From assembly GCF_002994745.2 (NCBI RefSeq), contig NC_037091.1:39058112-39122111 (forward strand): a DNA stretch of 64,000 nt. The letters are read 5' to 3'. This document shows, in pieces, positions 12,768-22,369 of this stretch. Source of the DNA: Rosa chinensis (lineage: Eukaryota; Streptophyta; Magnoliopsida; Rosales; Rosaceae). A model generated the notes under the pieces. The model was not told the DNA's origin. It saw only the letters and a list, made by a program, of their open reading frames with translations, and ran no database searches. Both the position numbers and the translations under genes were made by a program. Positions within the stretch are counted from its first letter, which is position 1, and every line of letters begins with the position of its first letter.

Positions 12768-13477
12768 CCTAAAAGAGAACAAGAAATTAGGGTTAGTTTC
12801 GGAAAAGGCTACCACGAAAACAAATAAAATTTCTAAGCATAGTTGCTTCCAAGAAATTCGATTCCAAGAGGGGTTGGATTAGATCGAAACAATGATGTTT
12901 GCAGTCTATCGTTTTATCTCAACAAGCTCCCACTCCGATTGGTGTACAGGTCTCAAAACGACTCCAATAGGGCTTAAATTTGGAGGTTAGATAGAAGAGA
13001 CAGACATGAACAACTTTGATGAAGGAATAATTTTGATCTGAAGTTCTTAACTAGGCGTTTCGGGGCTTGCAAACTGACTGATATGCACAGGAACGAGCAT
13101 GCTGAACAGCTTCCACCTCGAATCGTGTACATGTCTCAAAACGACTCCAATAGGGATGAAATTTGGAGGTCAGATAGAAGAGACAGAGATGAACAACTTT
13201 GGTGAAGAAAGTATTTTCATCAGAGGTTCCGAACAAGATGTTTCAGCGCGTGAAAGCAGACTGATCTGCACAGAAACGAGCGTGCTGCTGGGTTGCAGGG
13301 GGCAGTAGACGTGCGGCAATGCTGCAGGGGCAGTAGGCGGCACACGGGTGCGCAAGGGCTGCAGGGGCAGCATAGGGCACGGCTAACAAGGGCTAGGAGC
13401 TTGCGGCAGTTTTGGTGAGAAGAGTTTTCGGGTTTTTTTTGTTTTTAGGGCTAGGGTTAGGGCTCGTGCTGATAACG

Positions 13478-13695
13478 TGTTTTAGGGAATCAGAAATTGA
13501 GAGGAATTTGCTGTGTATTCTCATTGATAATAGGGGCCTCTTTATATAGAGGATTACAATGCATAGAATCTTAATCATACAAGGAAAGTAATTTTACATT
13601 GATTAGGATTCTAGATCCTTCTAATTATATCCTATTACCACTAGGTCAAGTAACCTAGAGTTTGGGCTAAACACAAATTAGGTTTTCCTTGAACA
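13478..13695 (-). repeat. 5' LTR of copia element
   Basis: Matches the other LTR over 218 bp except for two C/T differences. It is followed on the minus strand by CGTTATCAGCACGAGCC, the primer-binding side, then a leader rich in CCCTAA-like motifs (13440-13477). Confidence 0.95.
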
Positions 13696-14453
13696 AGAAG
13701 GTATATTTACCTAAAAAAAGACCCTTGCATTCAGAGTTTTAATTAGAGCTATAAAATTAAGAGACACATTCTGTCTTGAATGTGTCGAATTCGAAATAAT
13801 TAAAACTCTATTCACTAAATAAATACGAGTGAAATTATGTTAGGTGACCTTTACACTCACAGTGTGCAATTTTTCCTCAACATAATTTTTTATATTAATG
13901 CTTGTATGATTATCTTTTAGCTCAGAAAGTTTGGTTAGGACAAAATTTGCCGCTCAAGCTCATCATCTTGCATGTAGATGACAATTGACCTTTCTTGTTT
14001 TCACTTGTCAATGCTCTCTGTCGCAAACCACATACTCATTGATCTTTTGGCTGTTCTTCGAGCATTCGGGGAGAACCTCCTTTCATTATGGAGTTCTCTT
14101 CCACCAATTAAGTCGGCCTCTATTTTGTCTTCTTCCATTATTGAGCCACCGCCTCAAGAAACAAAGCAAAAGCAAAAGTTTAATTATAAAGACTTGCAAG
14201 CATCTGGACATTGTCTTTGCTAATTAACTTGCAGCCATACATTTTTTAATTGCTTTTATATTGATTTCAAAGCATTTTTCTTTTGTATGCAGGCGTTAGT
14301 TACTTCTCCACCGTTTGACTTTTCAAGTTGGTACCACATGCCAAAACAAGAATTAGAGAGCTTGAATTCTTCCCCTGTAGGACGTGTGATGGCTCTGTTC
14401 AATACTTGTAAGAGAAATTTGAAACCATGTCAAGTACACCGTCTCTTTTACTT
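13696..14453. other. Single-copy-looking DNA with one exon-like stretch
   Basis: Follows the copia target duplication. At 14292-14408 (plus strand) there is an exon-like segment after a good acceptor (TTTGTATGCAG) reading VTSPPFDFSSWYHMPKQE and GRVMALFNTC, ending at a possible donor TGTAAG. The composition looks protein-coding, but I do not recognise the family and found no convincing neighbour exon. A weak inverted repeat (AAGAATT / AATTCTT) lies at 14348-14371. Confidence 0.3.
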
Positions 14454-14501
14454 TGAATAGAGAAAAGAGTGCTATAGCACTTTATTATTTTCTCTCATTC
14501 A
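14454..14501. repeat. Nested palindrome 1
   Basis: Outer arms TGAAT/ATTCA and AGAGAAAA/TTTTCTCT enclose a perfect 12-bp palindrome GTGCTATAGCAC at 14469-14480. It is the first in a series of foldbacks with the same outer-arm plus inner-palindrome layout. Confidence 0.7.
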
Positions 14502-14546
14502 CAATTGAAGAGTTGCAAGCACTTCCATTCCTCTGCTTGTTTCATT

Positions 14547-14592
14547 CTCCTAAAATTTTGGTAGAAGGACCACGGCAATGTCATTTTAGGAG
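14547..14592. repeat. Inverted repeat 2 of the palindrome series
   Basis: Perfect 10-bp arms CTCCTAAAAT (14547-14556) and ATTTTAGGAG (14583-14592) around a 26-bp loop. The inner palindrome is weak here (GGT...ACC). Its centre lies about 92 bp from the previous foldback. Confidence 0.65.
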
Positions 14593-14637
14593 GAGCTTGA
14601 GTCATGCGTGTGCAACACCATTTCAAGGGAGATTTGA

Positions 14638-14682
14638 GCATTGAAACATGGCTGTTCATGAACAACCGTATTGTTTCGATGC
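14638..14682. repeat. Nested palindrome 3 (copy A)
   Basis: Arms GCATTGAAAC and GTTTCGATGC (one mismatch) around a perfect inner palindrome TGTTCATGAACA (14653-14664). Nearly the same sequence recurs at 17230-17274 across the solo LTR, with matching flank (CAACACCATTTC upstream, GCGTTAA downstream), so the two are tandem duplicates. Confidence 0.8.
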
Positions 14683-14714
14683 GTTAAGCATTGGAGAGCA
14701 CCTAAGAGCTGCAA

Positions 14715-17198
14715 TGTAACGTCCCGAACCAGAATTTACTGATTTATTTATCATTAGGACGTTAAACGACATTTACTTTCACTTTTACTGTTGTTTCAGT
14801 ACTTTTAGGGGGCCCTAAAATACGACTTTTTGTTCGGGTCAAAATTTGAGAAAATTTCCTTCATGGAAGTTGTAGAGAACGTTAAACCGAGCGCGTGCAT
14901 ATATGGTACGTAAAAATCGGAGTTCGTATGTGAAAGTTATAAGCGAAAGATTAAAGTTACTGTTTACTGTTACTGTTCATGGTAACTTTCTATAAATAGC
15001 CAAGTTACTGTGGTAAGTTTCTATTTTTGGAAACCTACCCGGCTTTTCTCTCTCCTCTCCCCCGACCCTTTCTTCCTCTTCGGCCGATTTCTTCTTCCTC
15101 CGAATTCTTCCTTCTCCGGCAGACCCACGACGGAATCCGGGCACCGGCAGACTCGCCCCCTCTTCCTTGTCACGCCTGGCGTGGTGTTTTGCAGTGGCTC
15201 GGCCGGAGGAGCTCGGAATTGAGCCACGAAGTTTACTGTAGCCAAATGGAGGTTTCATCGATTTCCGGCGGTCCCCGGCCACCAAACTGGTGTCGAAGGT
15301 TCGGTTTTTGCCATGGATCATTTTGCCCCTAGCCTTGAGCCACGATTTGCAGTGTGGAGGTCGAATCGACGATTTCAAATCCTAGGGTTCTTGGGTTTTT
15401 ATGGAAAAATTTCAACGGCCAATTTCGATCACTTACAGGTAAAATTGGAACTTGTTGTAGTTGTGAAAAATGCTTGGACTGTGGAGTAGGTGGTGCTGCC
15501 AAAATTTGGTGACCATCGGAAGTGGTGGCCGCAGGCGCGTGGGGCCCACGCGCTGCCACTGTTGGTGGCGCGTGGAGACGTGTAGGGTAGTGTTCTAATT
15601 TCAGTTTTTAGCCCATTAAATTGTAGAAATATTGTAGAGCTTGTATGTGAAGTTTGGTGAATTTTGGAGGAGTTTGGAATTGTTTGTGAATTTTTGAAGT
15701 TCGGAGTTTGTGATTGAATTGTGGGAAATCTGGCCGTCGGATTTCCCTCGTTTTCGTTGTGGAATATGTTAATTGGGGAATTGGTGTTGTGGGAGAGATT
15801 TGGGTTGAATTTGAGAAGTAATGGAGATAGGGATTTTCAGGTTTCGTTTAGGTTCGTAATTATTTTATCGGATTGCCGTTTACGGAAATATAATTGTGTA
15901 CAGGGCAATGCCGCGAGCTACGGCTAAATGAAGGAACTCGTTTGCGTGGTCGCCCAATAGTATTGTGAGTGGACCTTTGCTTTTAAATATGGATGCATGC
16001 AATTGTTGATTTGTCTTGATTTGATTTGGGAAATGAATTAGTGACTTAAATCATTGTTTTAATTTATCGAGCATATTAAACGGATTTAAATATTTTATTA
16101 CTATGTCAATTGGATTTTCAAATTAAAGTTGTTATGCTCGATTTTGAAATTGTGATTTATGTTAAATTTCGTTGAAGTAATTTTCCGAGGTGATTTCCGG
16201 AATTAAGTATATTGCTATTCGTTGATTTGAGATTTTTGGAAAGATTTTCGAAATGGGATTTCGATGAAGTTATTTCCTATTTGTTTATCGACTTTCGGTT
16301 TTGGCATTAGGAATGCCTTACTGATAATCTAATTATTCTTTTAGCGTGTGGGACACCCTGTTGACTTATGTGACTTTTTACGAGAATTTCCGGGTACGGT
16401 TGGGAATCGTACCCGTGTTTTCTTTATTCGCTGGACTTATGGGGAAACCTTTTAGATTTACTGGATTTTAATGGTTTTTACCCACCATACCTGGGTCGCT
16501 ATATTTTATTGCTAGCTAGCCTATTAGTACTCCTCCCTACTTACTATGTGTTCGTGGGTGAGTAAGAGCAGAGCATGGGATGCTCCAGAGTGTGGGACAC
16601 TCCGACCCGAGCCTGGGAGGCTCCCTTCTTTCGTATGGTGATACCTCTTCCCCATATCTTGTCGTTGCTTAACTAGCGGGGCTAGTCCGATTTTCACAGT
16701 AGCCAGCGGAGCTGGTCTTATTTTTCTTGAGAAACAAGATTTCGGTTTTTACAATATATTTTTCAAATGTTGTGACTAGCGAGGCTAGTCGGTTTATCGT
16801 TTTGAAATTTTTGGATTTAAAGCTAAATGTGTTTTCTAATTGTTGCATGCGTCGGTTTTTAATGAAATAAATGTGGGAAAGTATGAAATCCTTCTTCTTT
16901 TAAATTGTTTATTTTTGTCCACTCACGCTAACGTTTTTCGTCTACTTTCCCCTGGGCCTTTCGGTTTCTAATGCCCAGTTTGTAGGCGTTATTAGTTGAG
17001 GTCGGGCGTACGTGTTTTGAGGCATTGCTGACGAATAGCTTCCGCACTTCTTCATTTGGCTCTGATATATTGTGAGTTAATAGTTTTGGGTAGTTCACTT
17101 TAGGGGTGACTCGGCCAATTTTTGGTAGAGTTATCTCTAAGGTGGGCCCCACAGGGCCACCTCGGATTTCAGGGTGAAATCCGGGGCGGGTCCTGTCA
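14715..17198 (+). mobile_element. Solo LTR, about 2.5 kb, TSD TGCAA
   Basis: Begins TGTAACGTCCCG and ends GGGTCCTGTCA, so it has TG...CA ends. The 5-bp target duplication TGCAA is exact (14710-14714 and 17199-17203). There is no long ORF. A TATAAATAG box near 14990, followed by a C/T-rich leader with clustered short frames, suggests plus-strand transcription starting inside, as in the U3-R of an LTR. A second member lies at 38610-41333 in the opposite orientation and aligns along the first 250 bp and the last 60 bp. Length fits long-LTR Ty3/gypsy lineages, but the lineage cannot be named without the interior. Its insertion split the palindrome series. Confidence 0.85.
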
Positions 17199-17229
17199 TG
17201 CAAGCAACACCATTTCGGGGGAGCTTCGA

Positions 17230-17274
17230 GCATTGAAACGAGGCTGTTCGTGAACAACCGTATTGTTTCAATGC
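17230..17274. repeat. Nested palindrome 4 (copy B)
   Basis: Perfect 10-bp outer arms GCATTGAAAC / GTTTCAATGC and an inner near-palindrome TGTTCGTGAACA (17245-17256; only the central pair differs). Duplicate of the foldback at 14638-14682. Confidence 0.8.
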
Positions 17275-17302
17275 GTTAAACATTGTCTTAGAGAGGCTGG
17301 AA

Positions 17303-17347
17303 AAACTCTAATGGTTGTGGTCGTTCATGAACGGCCTATTAGAGTTT
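17303..17347. repeat. Nested palindrome 5
   Basis: Perfect 10-bp outer arms AAACTCTAAT / ATTAGAGTTT and an inner stem GGTCGTTCATGAACGGCC whose core CGTTCATGAACG (17322-17333) is a perfect palindrome. The core GTTCATGAAC is shared with copy A, although the outer arms are different. Confidence 0.8.
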
Positions 17348-17477
17348 GTAAACTCCATACGAGATGGTCATTCTCTTCCGGATCAATTGAAGGCAGGGAA
17401 GCAGACTTCTTTTCCTGTCATGAGCATCGTCTAGGCAACTTCATAAAAGAAAAATAACCATGGATGCAGCCGTATAC

Positions 17478-17673
17478 CTGCAACTTTTCTTTTCTTCCTC
17501 CGGTAGCGGAACTTGGACCTTCCTTCTCTCTTTCTCTCCTTTCTGTATTTCTGCTCTGTGTGTCTTTTTTCCTCTGCTGTGTCTTTCTCTTATGCTCTCC
17601 TCTATGTAGTATTTTCTGCCCTCTGTAGTGTTTTTCCCCCCTCTTCGATTGTTGTAAAGAGTTTCTTTATATA
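17478..17673 (-). promoter_or_regulatory. Candidate promoter and leader, minus strand
   Basis: On the minus strand a TATATAAA box lies at 17666-17673. It is followed by a purine-rich leader (AGAGGAGAGC, GAGAGAAAG and similar) and a donor-like TTGCAG/GTATAC at 17478. This layout is typical of a plant RNA polymerase II transcription start with a first untranslated exon. A transcript from here would run into the palindrome series at 17347-14454. No protein ORF of note lies downstream. Confidence 0.4.
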
Positions 17674-18149
17674 GGCAACATATAGAGATAAGAGATATCT
17701 TGTTGACCTCAATTTGATTAATTTGAATTCGAAATATCTTCAAATGACGATAAGCACTCCCACATTCAAGCTTGTAGCCGTGAGAATTATCTACAACTTC
17801 CAATATATGATTTGAATTTGAAAGCTTGATATAAGACTAGCCATCTGATTGCTACTTGGAAGAGAAGTCCACAAGTTCAAATGATATCAAGTCGTGGCTT
17901 TATATGATCACACCACCTATAATTAAGCCATCTGCTACCGTACGTACCGTTTCTCTTCTAGAGATAATAACAAAGACCACATTCAAGAGGTGGGTTGGAC
18001 TTATCATTCTTGTGTTTTTTGAAAAGTCAAACGAATTTGTTTTGTTGATCTGGTGGCCAAGTCAAACTCTACCAGTATATTTGATGCAATGGGTTCCCAC
18101 TTTTCTGATTTATTTTGAAAGACCATCACCATGTAATTTTTGAATCTAG
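17674..18149. other. Intergenic
   Basis: AT-rich DNA with no supported gene. It would be the upstream region of the minus-strand promoter candidate. Confidence 0.4.
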
Positions 18150-18157
18150 CCCCCCTC

Positions 18158-19132
18158 AGTGTTCTAAAACGCGGCCGCCCAGCCCGCCTAGGCGCTGGGC
18201 GGCACCTCTCCGCCTCGAGTAATGCATAATCGAAGCTTCTGGGCGCTGGGATTTTAGGAGGCCTCGGCGGGCGCCTGGGCGGACTGGGCGGCTGGGCGTC
18301 TGGCTGGGCGTTTTCCTTTTTTTTTTTTTTTTTAAAATTCGAGATACAAGACATCAACACCCAATTATATATCAGTTCCCGTACTCTCCCAGTATCAACT
18401 TTTCCTCCACCATCTCAACCGGCAGCTGCTTCAGCTTCTTCGCCCCTTCGCTCCACATCTCCTCCCTTAGCTTCTCCACGGTAAGTTCTGAGAAATTGAT
18501 AATCTGGAAAAGTATTCATCTTTGCTTGAATTGATAATCTGGAATTGATAATCCGGTGGAGGCAAGAACGGCCTGAAGGTTGATGGCCATGGTGGTCGAG
18601 ATTGACGGAATCAAATCAAAGATGAAAGAAAGAGAATGAATGGGTCTTGGTCGTTGTTTGGGAGCAAGAATGAATCTGGTGGTGTAGACGTGTAGTTGTG
18701 GGTGAGGTGAGTAAAAGAGTCGGTGGTTTAGATAAGAATGAATTGAAAAAGGAGAAATTGCTAGGTGGTGTGTTGGGTTTGCGTTGAATATGTCAATATG
18801 GAATTATGGATTAATCAAGACACATTAATCAAGATGTTAGGGCCAGCTCATTACCACAGGTGTGGCAAGTAGTAACTTTAGAACAGAAATATATATAATA
18901 TTATAATAACATTAGTTATATGGAGACCGGAACTGGAATCTATTGATATAAAATATATATTTTTTAGAATATCTTTATTTATACCTTTTTTTAATTGAAA
19001 TATTTATATTATAAACTTATATATCTTTTTACATGCTATATAAATAAATAAATAATTAAAAAAACAAAAACCGCCTAGGCGCTCCTCCCCAGCCCACCGC
19101 CCGACTAGCGCCTAGCGATTTTTCGAACCTTG
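18158..19132. mobile_element. Non-autonomous hAT-like element, TSD CCCCCCTC
   Basis: An exact 8-bp target duplication CCCCCCTC (18150-18157 and 19133-19140) flanks 975 bp whose ends are imperfect inverted repeats: AGTGTTCTAAAA-CGC on the left, CAAGGTTCGAAAAATCGC on the right strand. An 8-bp duplication is the hAT signature. Subterminal regions are GC-rich with many GGCG/CGCC repeats (CCTAGGCGCT, GGGCGG). The middle (about 18380-18480) looks like a captured leader with a possible donor ACGGTAAG. No transposase is encoded. Confidence 0.8.
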
Positions 19133-19140
19133 CCCCCCTC

Positions 19141-20041
19141 GAATTGGACTTGTGAATTTTTCGGTTTCAATAGTTACTTGGTCATAGTTGAATGGGCATG
19201 CTTTGAATAAGTGTGCATGACTTGTCGAATGAATGGTCATATCGTATGCATCACCGTTGTGTTTTTTTCACTACAACTTCTTGTCTATCTGTAGATAGTA
19301 GCGGAAGAATATGTAATGGTCAATCTGACCTTACCTTTATGTTAATGAAAATCTCTATGATCCTTTTATTCAAAAAGAATTAAAAAGCTAATCTTTAGTA
19401 CTAAACTCATTTAATAAACGGATTATTTGTATGTCAACCCACCAAAACTGATTATAGAGCTTCAGATTGGGCTACATATAACTAGCACACACAAGCCATT
19501 AAAAATAAGTAATTTTAAGTGTCTTTACCATCTTAAATGTGTCAACTAGTGAGTTATGTACTCATGACCCATTTATTGAACAAGTTAGGCAGCACGAGTC
19601 ACTTGATTAATAAATAAGATACATTTCCAACCTAATTTATTAAATGGCTTAAATTTGTGTTTGTTTACCATGACAAGTTTATTATTTTAACACGACATGA
19701 ATGTGATATGGCATGACCAAGACTGGACGGCTTGGACCTGACCTGAGATCTATGAGGTCATTGACATATATATGTAGAGGCCCAAAAGTAGTACTAATAT
19801 AATGTGATGTAGGCTTGAATGGCCTTTTCTTTCATTTTCTTGTTTTTTTTTCTTTTCTTTTGGCTACATTTAGCTAAAATTCTAATTTTTGTACTTTCTC
19901 TTTTTTCTTTTCTTTAGAAATCGAAACTCTTCTTCTTGTTTTCTCTCTCTTTTTTTCTTTTTTCTTTTTCAGTTTTCTATTTCTTTTTCTACTTTTATAG
20001 CTAAAATTATTACTTTTTTTTTTATACTTTTTTTCCTCTAG
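19141..20041. other. AT-rich intergenic DNA, no gene
   Basis: I see no coding signal, RNA gene or complete element. The last 250 bases are a T/C-rich simple-sequence tract (about 19815-20040). Confidence 0.5.
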
Positions 20042-20461
20042 AAAAAAAATGGACAAAATACTATTTACTCCCTATACTTATAGGGTTTCGACGTTTCAGT
20101 CCCTGACGTTTCAATTTCACCTAAAAACTCCCTAAACTCTCCAATTTCACCCAATTAGTCCTTTCCGTCAATTATCCGTCAAAAACTCGGTTATTTTGCT
20201 GACGTGGCATGCTTTTCGCATTAAAATGACTGTTATACCTTCACTTTCTCTTTTTCTTTTCTTTTTTATTTATTTATTTTTATTTTTATTTTTTCCTCTT
20301 TCTCTTTTCTTTTTACCTCTTCTTCTTCCCCTCTCTCGTCTCCATCCTCATCATCACCGCCGCAGCTCTCGTCTTCTCCTGTAAGTCCCTCCCCGATCTC
20401 CGATCCCTCGATTTTACTCGTTTCTCCCTAGAACTTTGATTTAATTTCTGATCTTGCCACA

Positions 20462-20709
20462 GGCATGGGCGTGGCGTACTGGACCACCAAGAGTGGCGTG
20501 GGCGTGGCCTCGATGGGAGTGATGCGGCAGGAGCTGGTCATGAAATCGATTGTTCCGGTGGTCATGGCTGGAGTGCTTGGGATCTACGGCCTCATCATAG
20601 CTGTGATTATCAGCACCGGGATCAATCCAAAGGCTAAATCTTATTACATGTTTGATGGATATGCTCACTTGTCCTCTGTCCTTACTTGTGGCCTCGCTGG
20701 ACTTTCCAC
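20462..20709 (+). pseudogene. Captured fragment of vacuolar H+-ATPase 16-kDa proteolipid (subunit c)
   Basis: The parent protein forms the proton-conducting c-ring of the V-ATPase in vacuolar membranes. The fragment reads [19 protein letters not shown], then [37 protein letters not shown], then FDGYAHLSS. This is very close to the strongly conserved plant sequence, from the end of helix 1 through helix 2 into the loop before helix 3. It starts directly after an acceptor-like CCACAG. The c-ring glutamate of helix 4 and the last two helices are missing. The family-like frame ends after GLAGLS, where unrelated sequence begins. Confidence 0.88.
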
Positions 20710-20759
20710 CGTCGTCATCCCCCCTTCCCTCCTCCGATTCTCAACCTTCACCGTCGCCG

Positions 20760-21008
20760 GCGCTCTTGGGAGTTCGAAACGATCTTGCAGAATTGGGTAG
20801 GAGCTTCAAGACAGGCCTCTCGTTTCTCTCCATTGCAGAAATCTCCAAATTGGCTTCGAACTTGATGCCAGTTCGGAATAGAGCTTCGGAAGAAGATGGC
20901 GGCAGCTCCGTGCCAGGAATTACCAATGAAATTCTCGGCTTCGTCGCTCAGATTTTGAAGCTTTCGGACTATTGGACCCGCTTTCCTATACCACTGGACC
21001 ACCATGGT
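20760..21008 (+). pseudogene. Captured fragment of a BSD-domain protein gene
   Basis: Reads [19 protein letters not shown], then AEISKLASN, then PGITNEILGFVAQI and WTRFPIPLD. This matches the start of plant BSD-domain proteins (pattern GVRNDL...FKTG...AVGIT-E-L-FA...W-FPLP). It ends at a donor-like ATG/GTAAAA near 21006. It is in a different frame from the ATPase fragment, so the two cannot be read as one fusion without splicing. Confidence 0.7.
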
Positions 21009-21211
21009 AAAATTTCTCATCAACATTTTGTATTTGTGTAGTCGAAGACTGTATAGTTCATCTTTCAAGTTGATTGCAGTTTCGGTTTACTTATTTTGTT
21101 TGATTTTGTTTTTGAAGTTGTGGATTGGGAGTTTAGAAGTTAGAGTTGCTTTCATTTGAATCTGTTTGTGGTCGCGCGCAATATGAACAATTTGAGATGA
21201 TGAATTTGCAG

Positions 21212-21299
21212 AAGTCGGAATGGAAGCTGAGCAGAGGGAACCTAAAGCAGAAGAACTGGAAGGAGGTGGCCTACATCGTGGGTAGCAGAGAGAACTATG
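21212..21299 (+). pseudogene. Captured fragment of a trihelix (ASIL-like) transcription factor
   Basis: After an acceptor-like TTTGCAG the frame reads LSRGNLKQKNWKEVAYIV then SRENYG, and stops at a donor-like TATG/GTAAAA. The RGNL-x4-W-x-EVA pattern is the second helix region of the trihelix DNA-binding domain in ASIL1/ASIL2-type plant proteins. Only about 29 residues are present. Confidence 0.65.
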
Positions 21300-22369
21300 G
21301 TAAAACCCCCTAAAACTGATTCAGTGCAAGATACTTTAAATTTCAATTCTTTGTGGTTTTCAGGTATATATGTTGGTGGTTGAAGTTTGAATCAAGGATT
21401 TAATTGAATATGAATAAGTTCTTGTGAGATTGATGCTACGTCAGTATGACTCTATTTGTTTTCTCTGATGTGCTAGTTTGCTTGTTTTGTTCAAATTTTG
21501 TCTCGGAAAAGAGACTGGGTTCATGTTGGTTGTGGATATTTGTTAAATGGTAATTGGCATGTGTGGGATTTGAATTGATGGTAGTATAAGCTTTGCTTTT
21601 TCCTCTCGTTGGTTTCGCCTTCTGGGTAAATGAGTTTTGCATGAACAACCAAGAGCAGGGACATGGAGGAAGAAAAGGCCGAAGAGGAGGGACACGGAGG
21701 AAGAAGAACAGGTAAAAAGAAAAGAGAAGGAGAGATTTTTTTTTTTGTCAGTGAGGGTAAAATAGACATTTTGGTGTGAAAATGATGCCACGTCAGCAAG
21801 ATAACGGAGCATTTGACTGAAAGTTGACGGTAAGGACCAATTGGGTGAAATTGGAGAGTTTAGGGAGTTTTTAGGTGAAATTGAAAAGTCAGGGACTGAA
21901 ACGTCGAAACCCTATAATTATAGGGAGTAAACAGTATTTTGTCCAAAAAAATTTCTTTTTTTCTTGTTTCTCTTCCATTTTTCCTTTTATTTTATTTTTT
22001 TTCAGTTTTGTTTTTCTTTCTCTAATTTTTTTTTTCTTACTATAACATATGGGGCCAATATTTATACTATTTATAATTTGCCTTAAGTTTTTAAAATTTT
22101 AGGATGAACTTAGACAGGACTCATTAACAACCTTACTTTCAATAGCACAACATACAAAAGCAAAAGAGAAGAGAAGAACCATAATTTTAAAAGTGAAAGG
22201 AAAAGAAAATCTCTTATAGAAGTAAAAAGTCAATGTCTCACTTGGCCATGCTATATTTTTTTTTTTTAAATGTGGACATTGTTCTGAACAAAATGTGGCC
22301 AACTTGGTCTAATATCAAGCCCCCATCTTCTCAAAATTATTGCAAATACATAAAATATCATTGTTTTAC

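Larger units (their letters stand above)
7890..13695 (-). mobile_element. Ty1/copia retrotransposon, structurally complete, coding-defective
   Basis: Two direct 218-bp LTRs (7890-8107 and 13478-13695) flank a 5.4-kb interior, and the 5-bp target duplication AGAAG is exact on both sides (7885-7889 and 13696-13700). On the minus strand the order is 5' LTR, GTTATCAGCACGAGCC leader, gag (UBN2 type), zinc knuckle, pre-integrase, integrase, reverse transcriptase, RNase H, purine tract, 3' LTR. This is the copia order. The LTRs differ at only two positions, so insertion is recent, yet pol is cut by many stops and frameshifts. The element must therefore have been copied by proteins supplied in trans. 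It is closely related to the element at 52746-58774. Confidence 0.93.
20051..21944. mobile_element. Pack-MULE-like element carrying fragments of three host genes
   Basis: Terminal inverted repeats of about 180 bp start GGACAAAATACT on both strands, with long matches inside (for example GGGTTTCGACGTTTCAGTCC). An A-rich direct repeat of 8 bp flanks the ends. Between the repeats lie three unrelated exon-like pieces, all on the plus strand: vacuolar ATPase subunit c (20462-20709), a BSD-domain gene (about 20760-21008) and a trihelix gene (21212-21299). Splice-site-like borders are retained. No transposase is present. The gene-carrying, long-TIR structure is what is called a Pack-MULE. Confidence 0.85.

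Noticed and set aside
14638..14682. MicroRNA precursor
   Set aside because: The foldback is about 45 nt with almost no loop, too short for a plant precursor, and neither arm matches a miRNA I know. Kept only as part of the palindrome finding.
15010..15378. Overlapping ORFs on both strands near 15.0-15.4 kb
   Set aside because: All lie in the leader-like GC-richer part of the solo LTR; none matches a domain and the sister LTR does not keep them open.
14454..17347. CRISPR array
   Set aside because: Spaced palindromes suggested it, but the repeat arms are not identical, there are no unique spacers or cas genes, and the DNA is a plant genome.
18004..18360. 118-codon minus-strand ORF rich in Pro/Arg
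   Set aside because: Runs across the target duplication and GC-rich end of the hAT-like element; composition artefact.
20465..20800. Fusion protein of V-ATPase subunit c with downstream sequence
   Set aside because: After GLAGLS the frame enters sequence whose meaningful reading (BSD) is in another frame, so the tail is not a real domain fusion.
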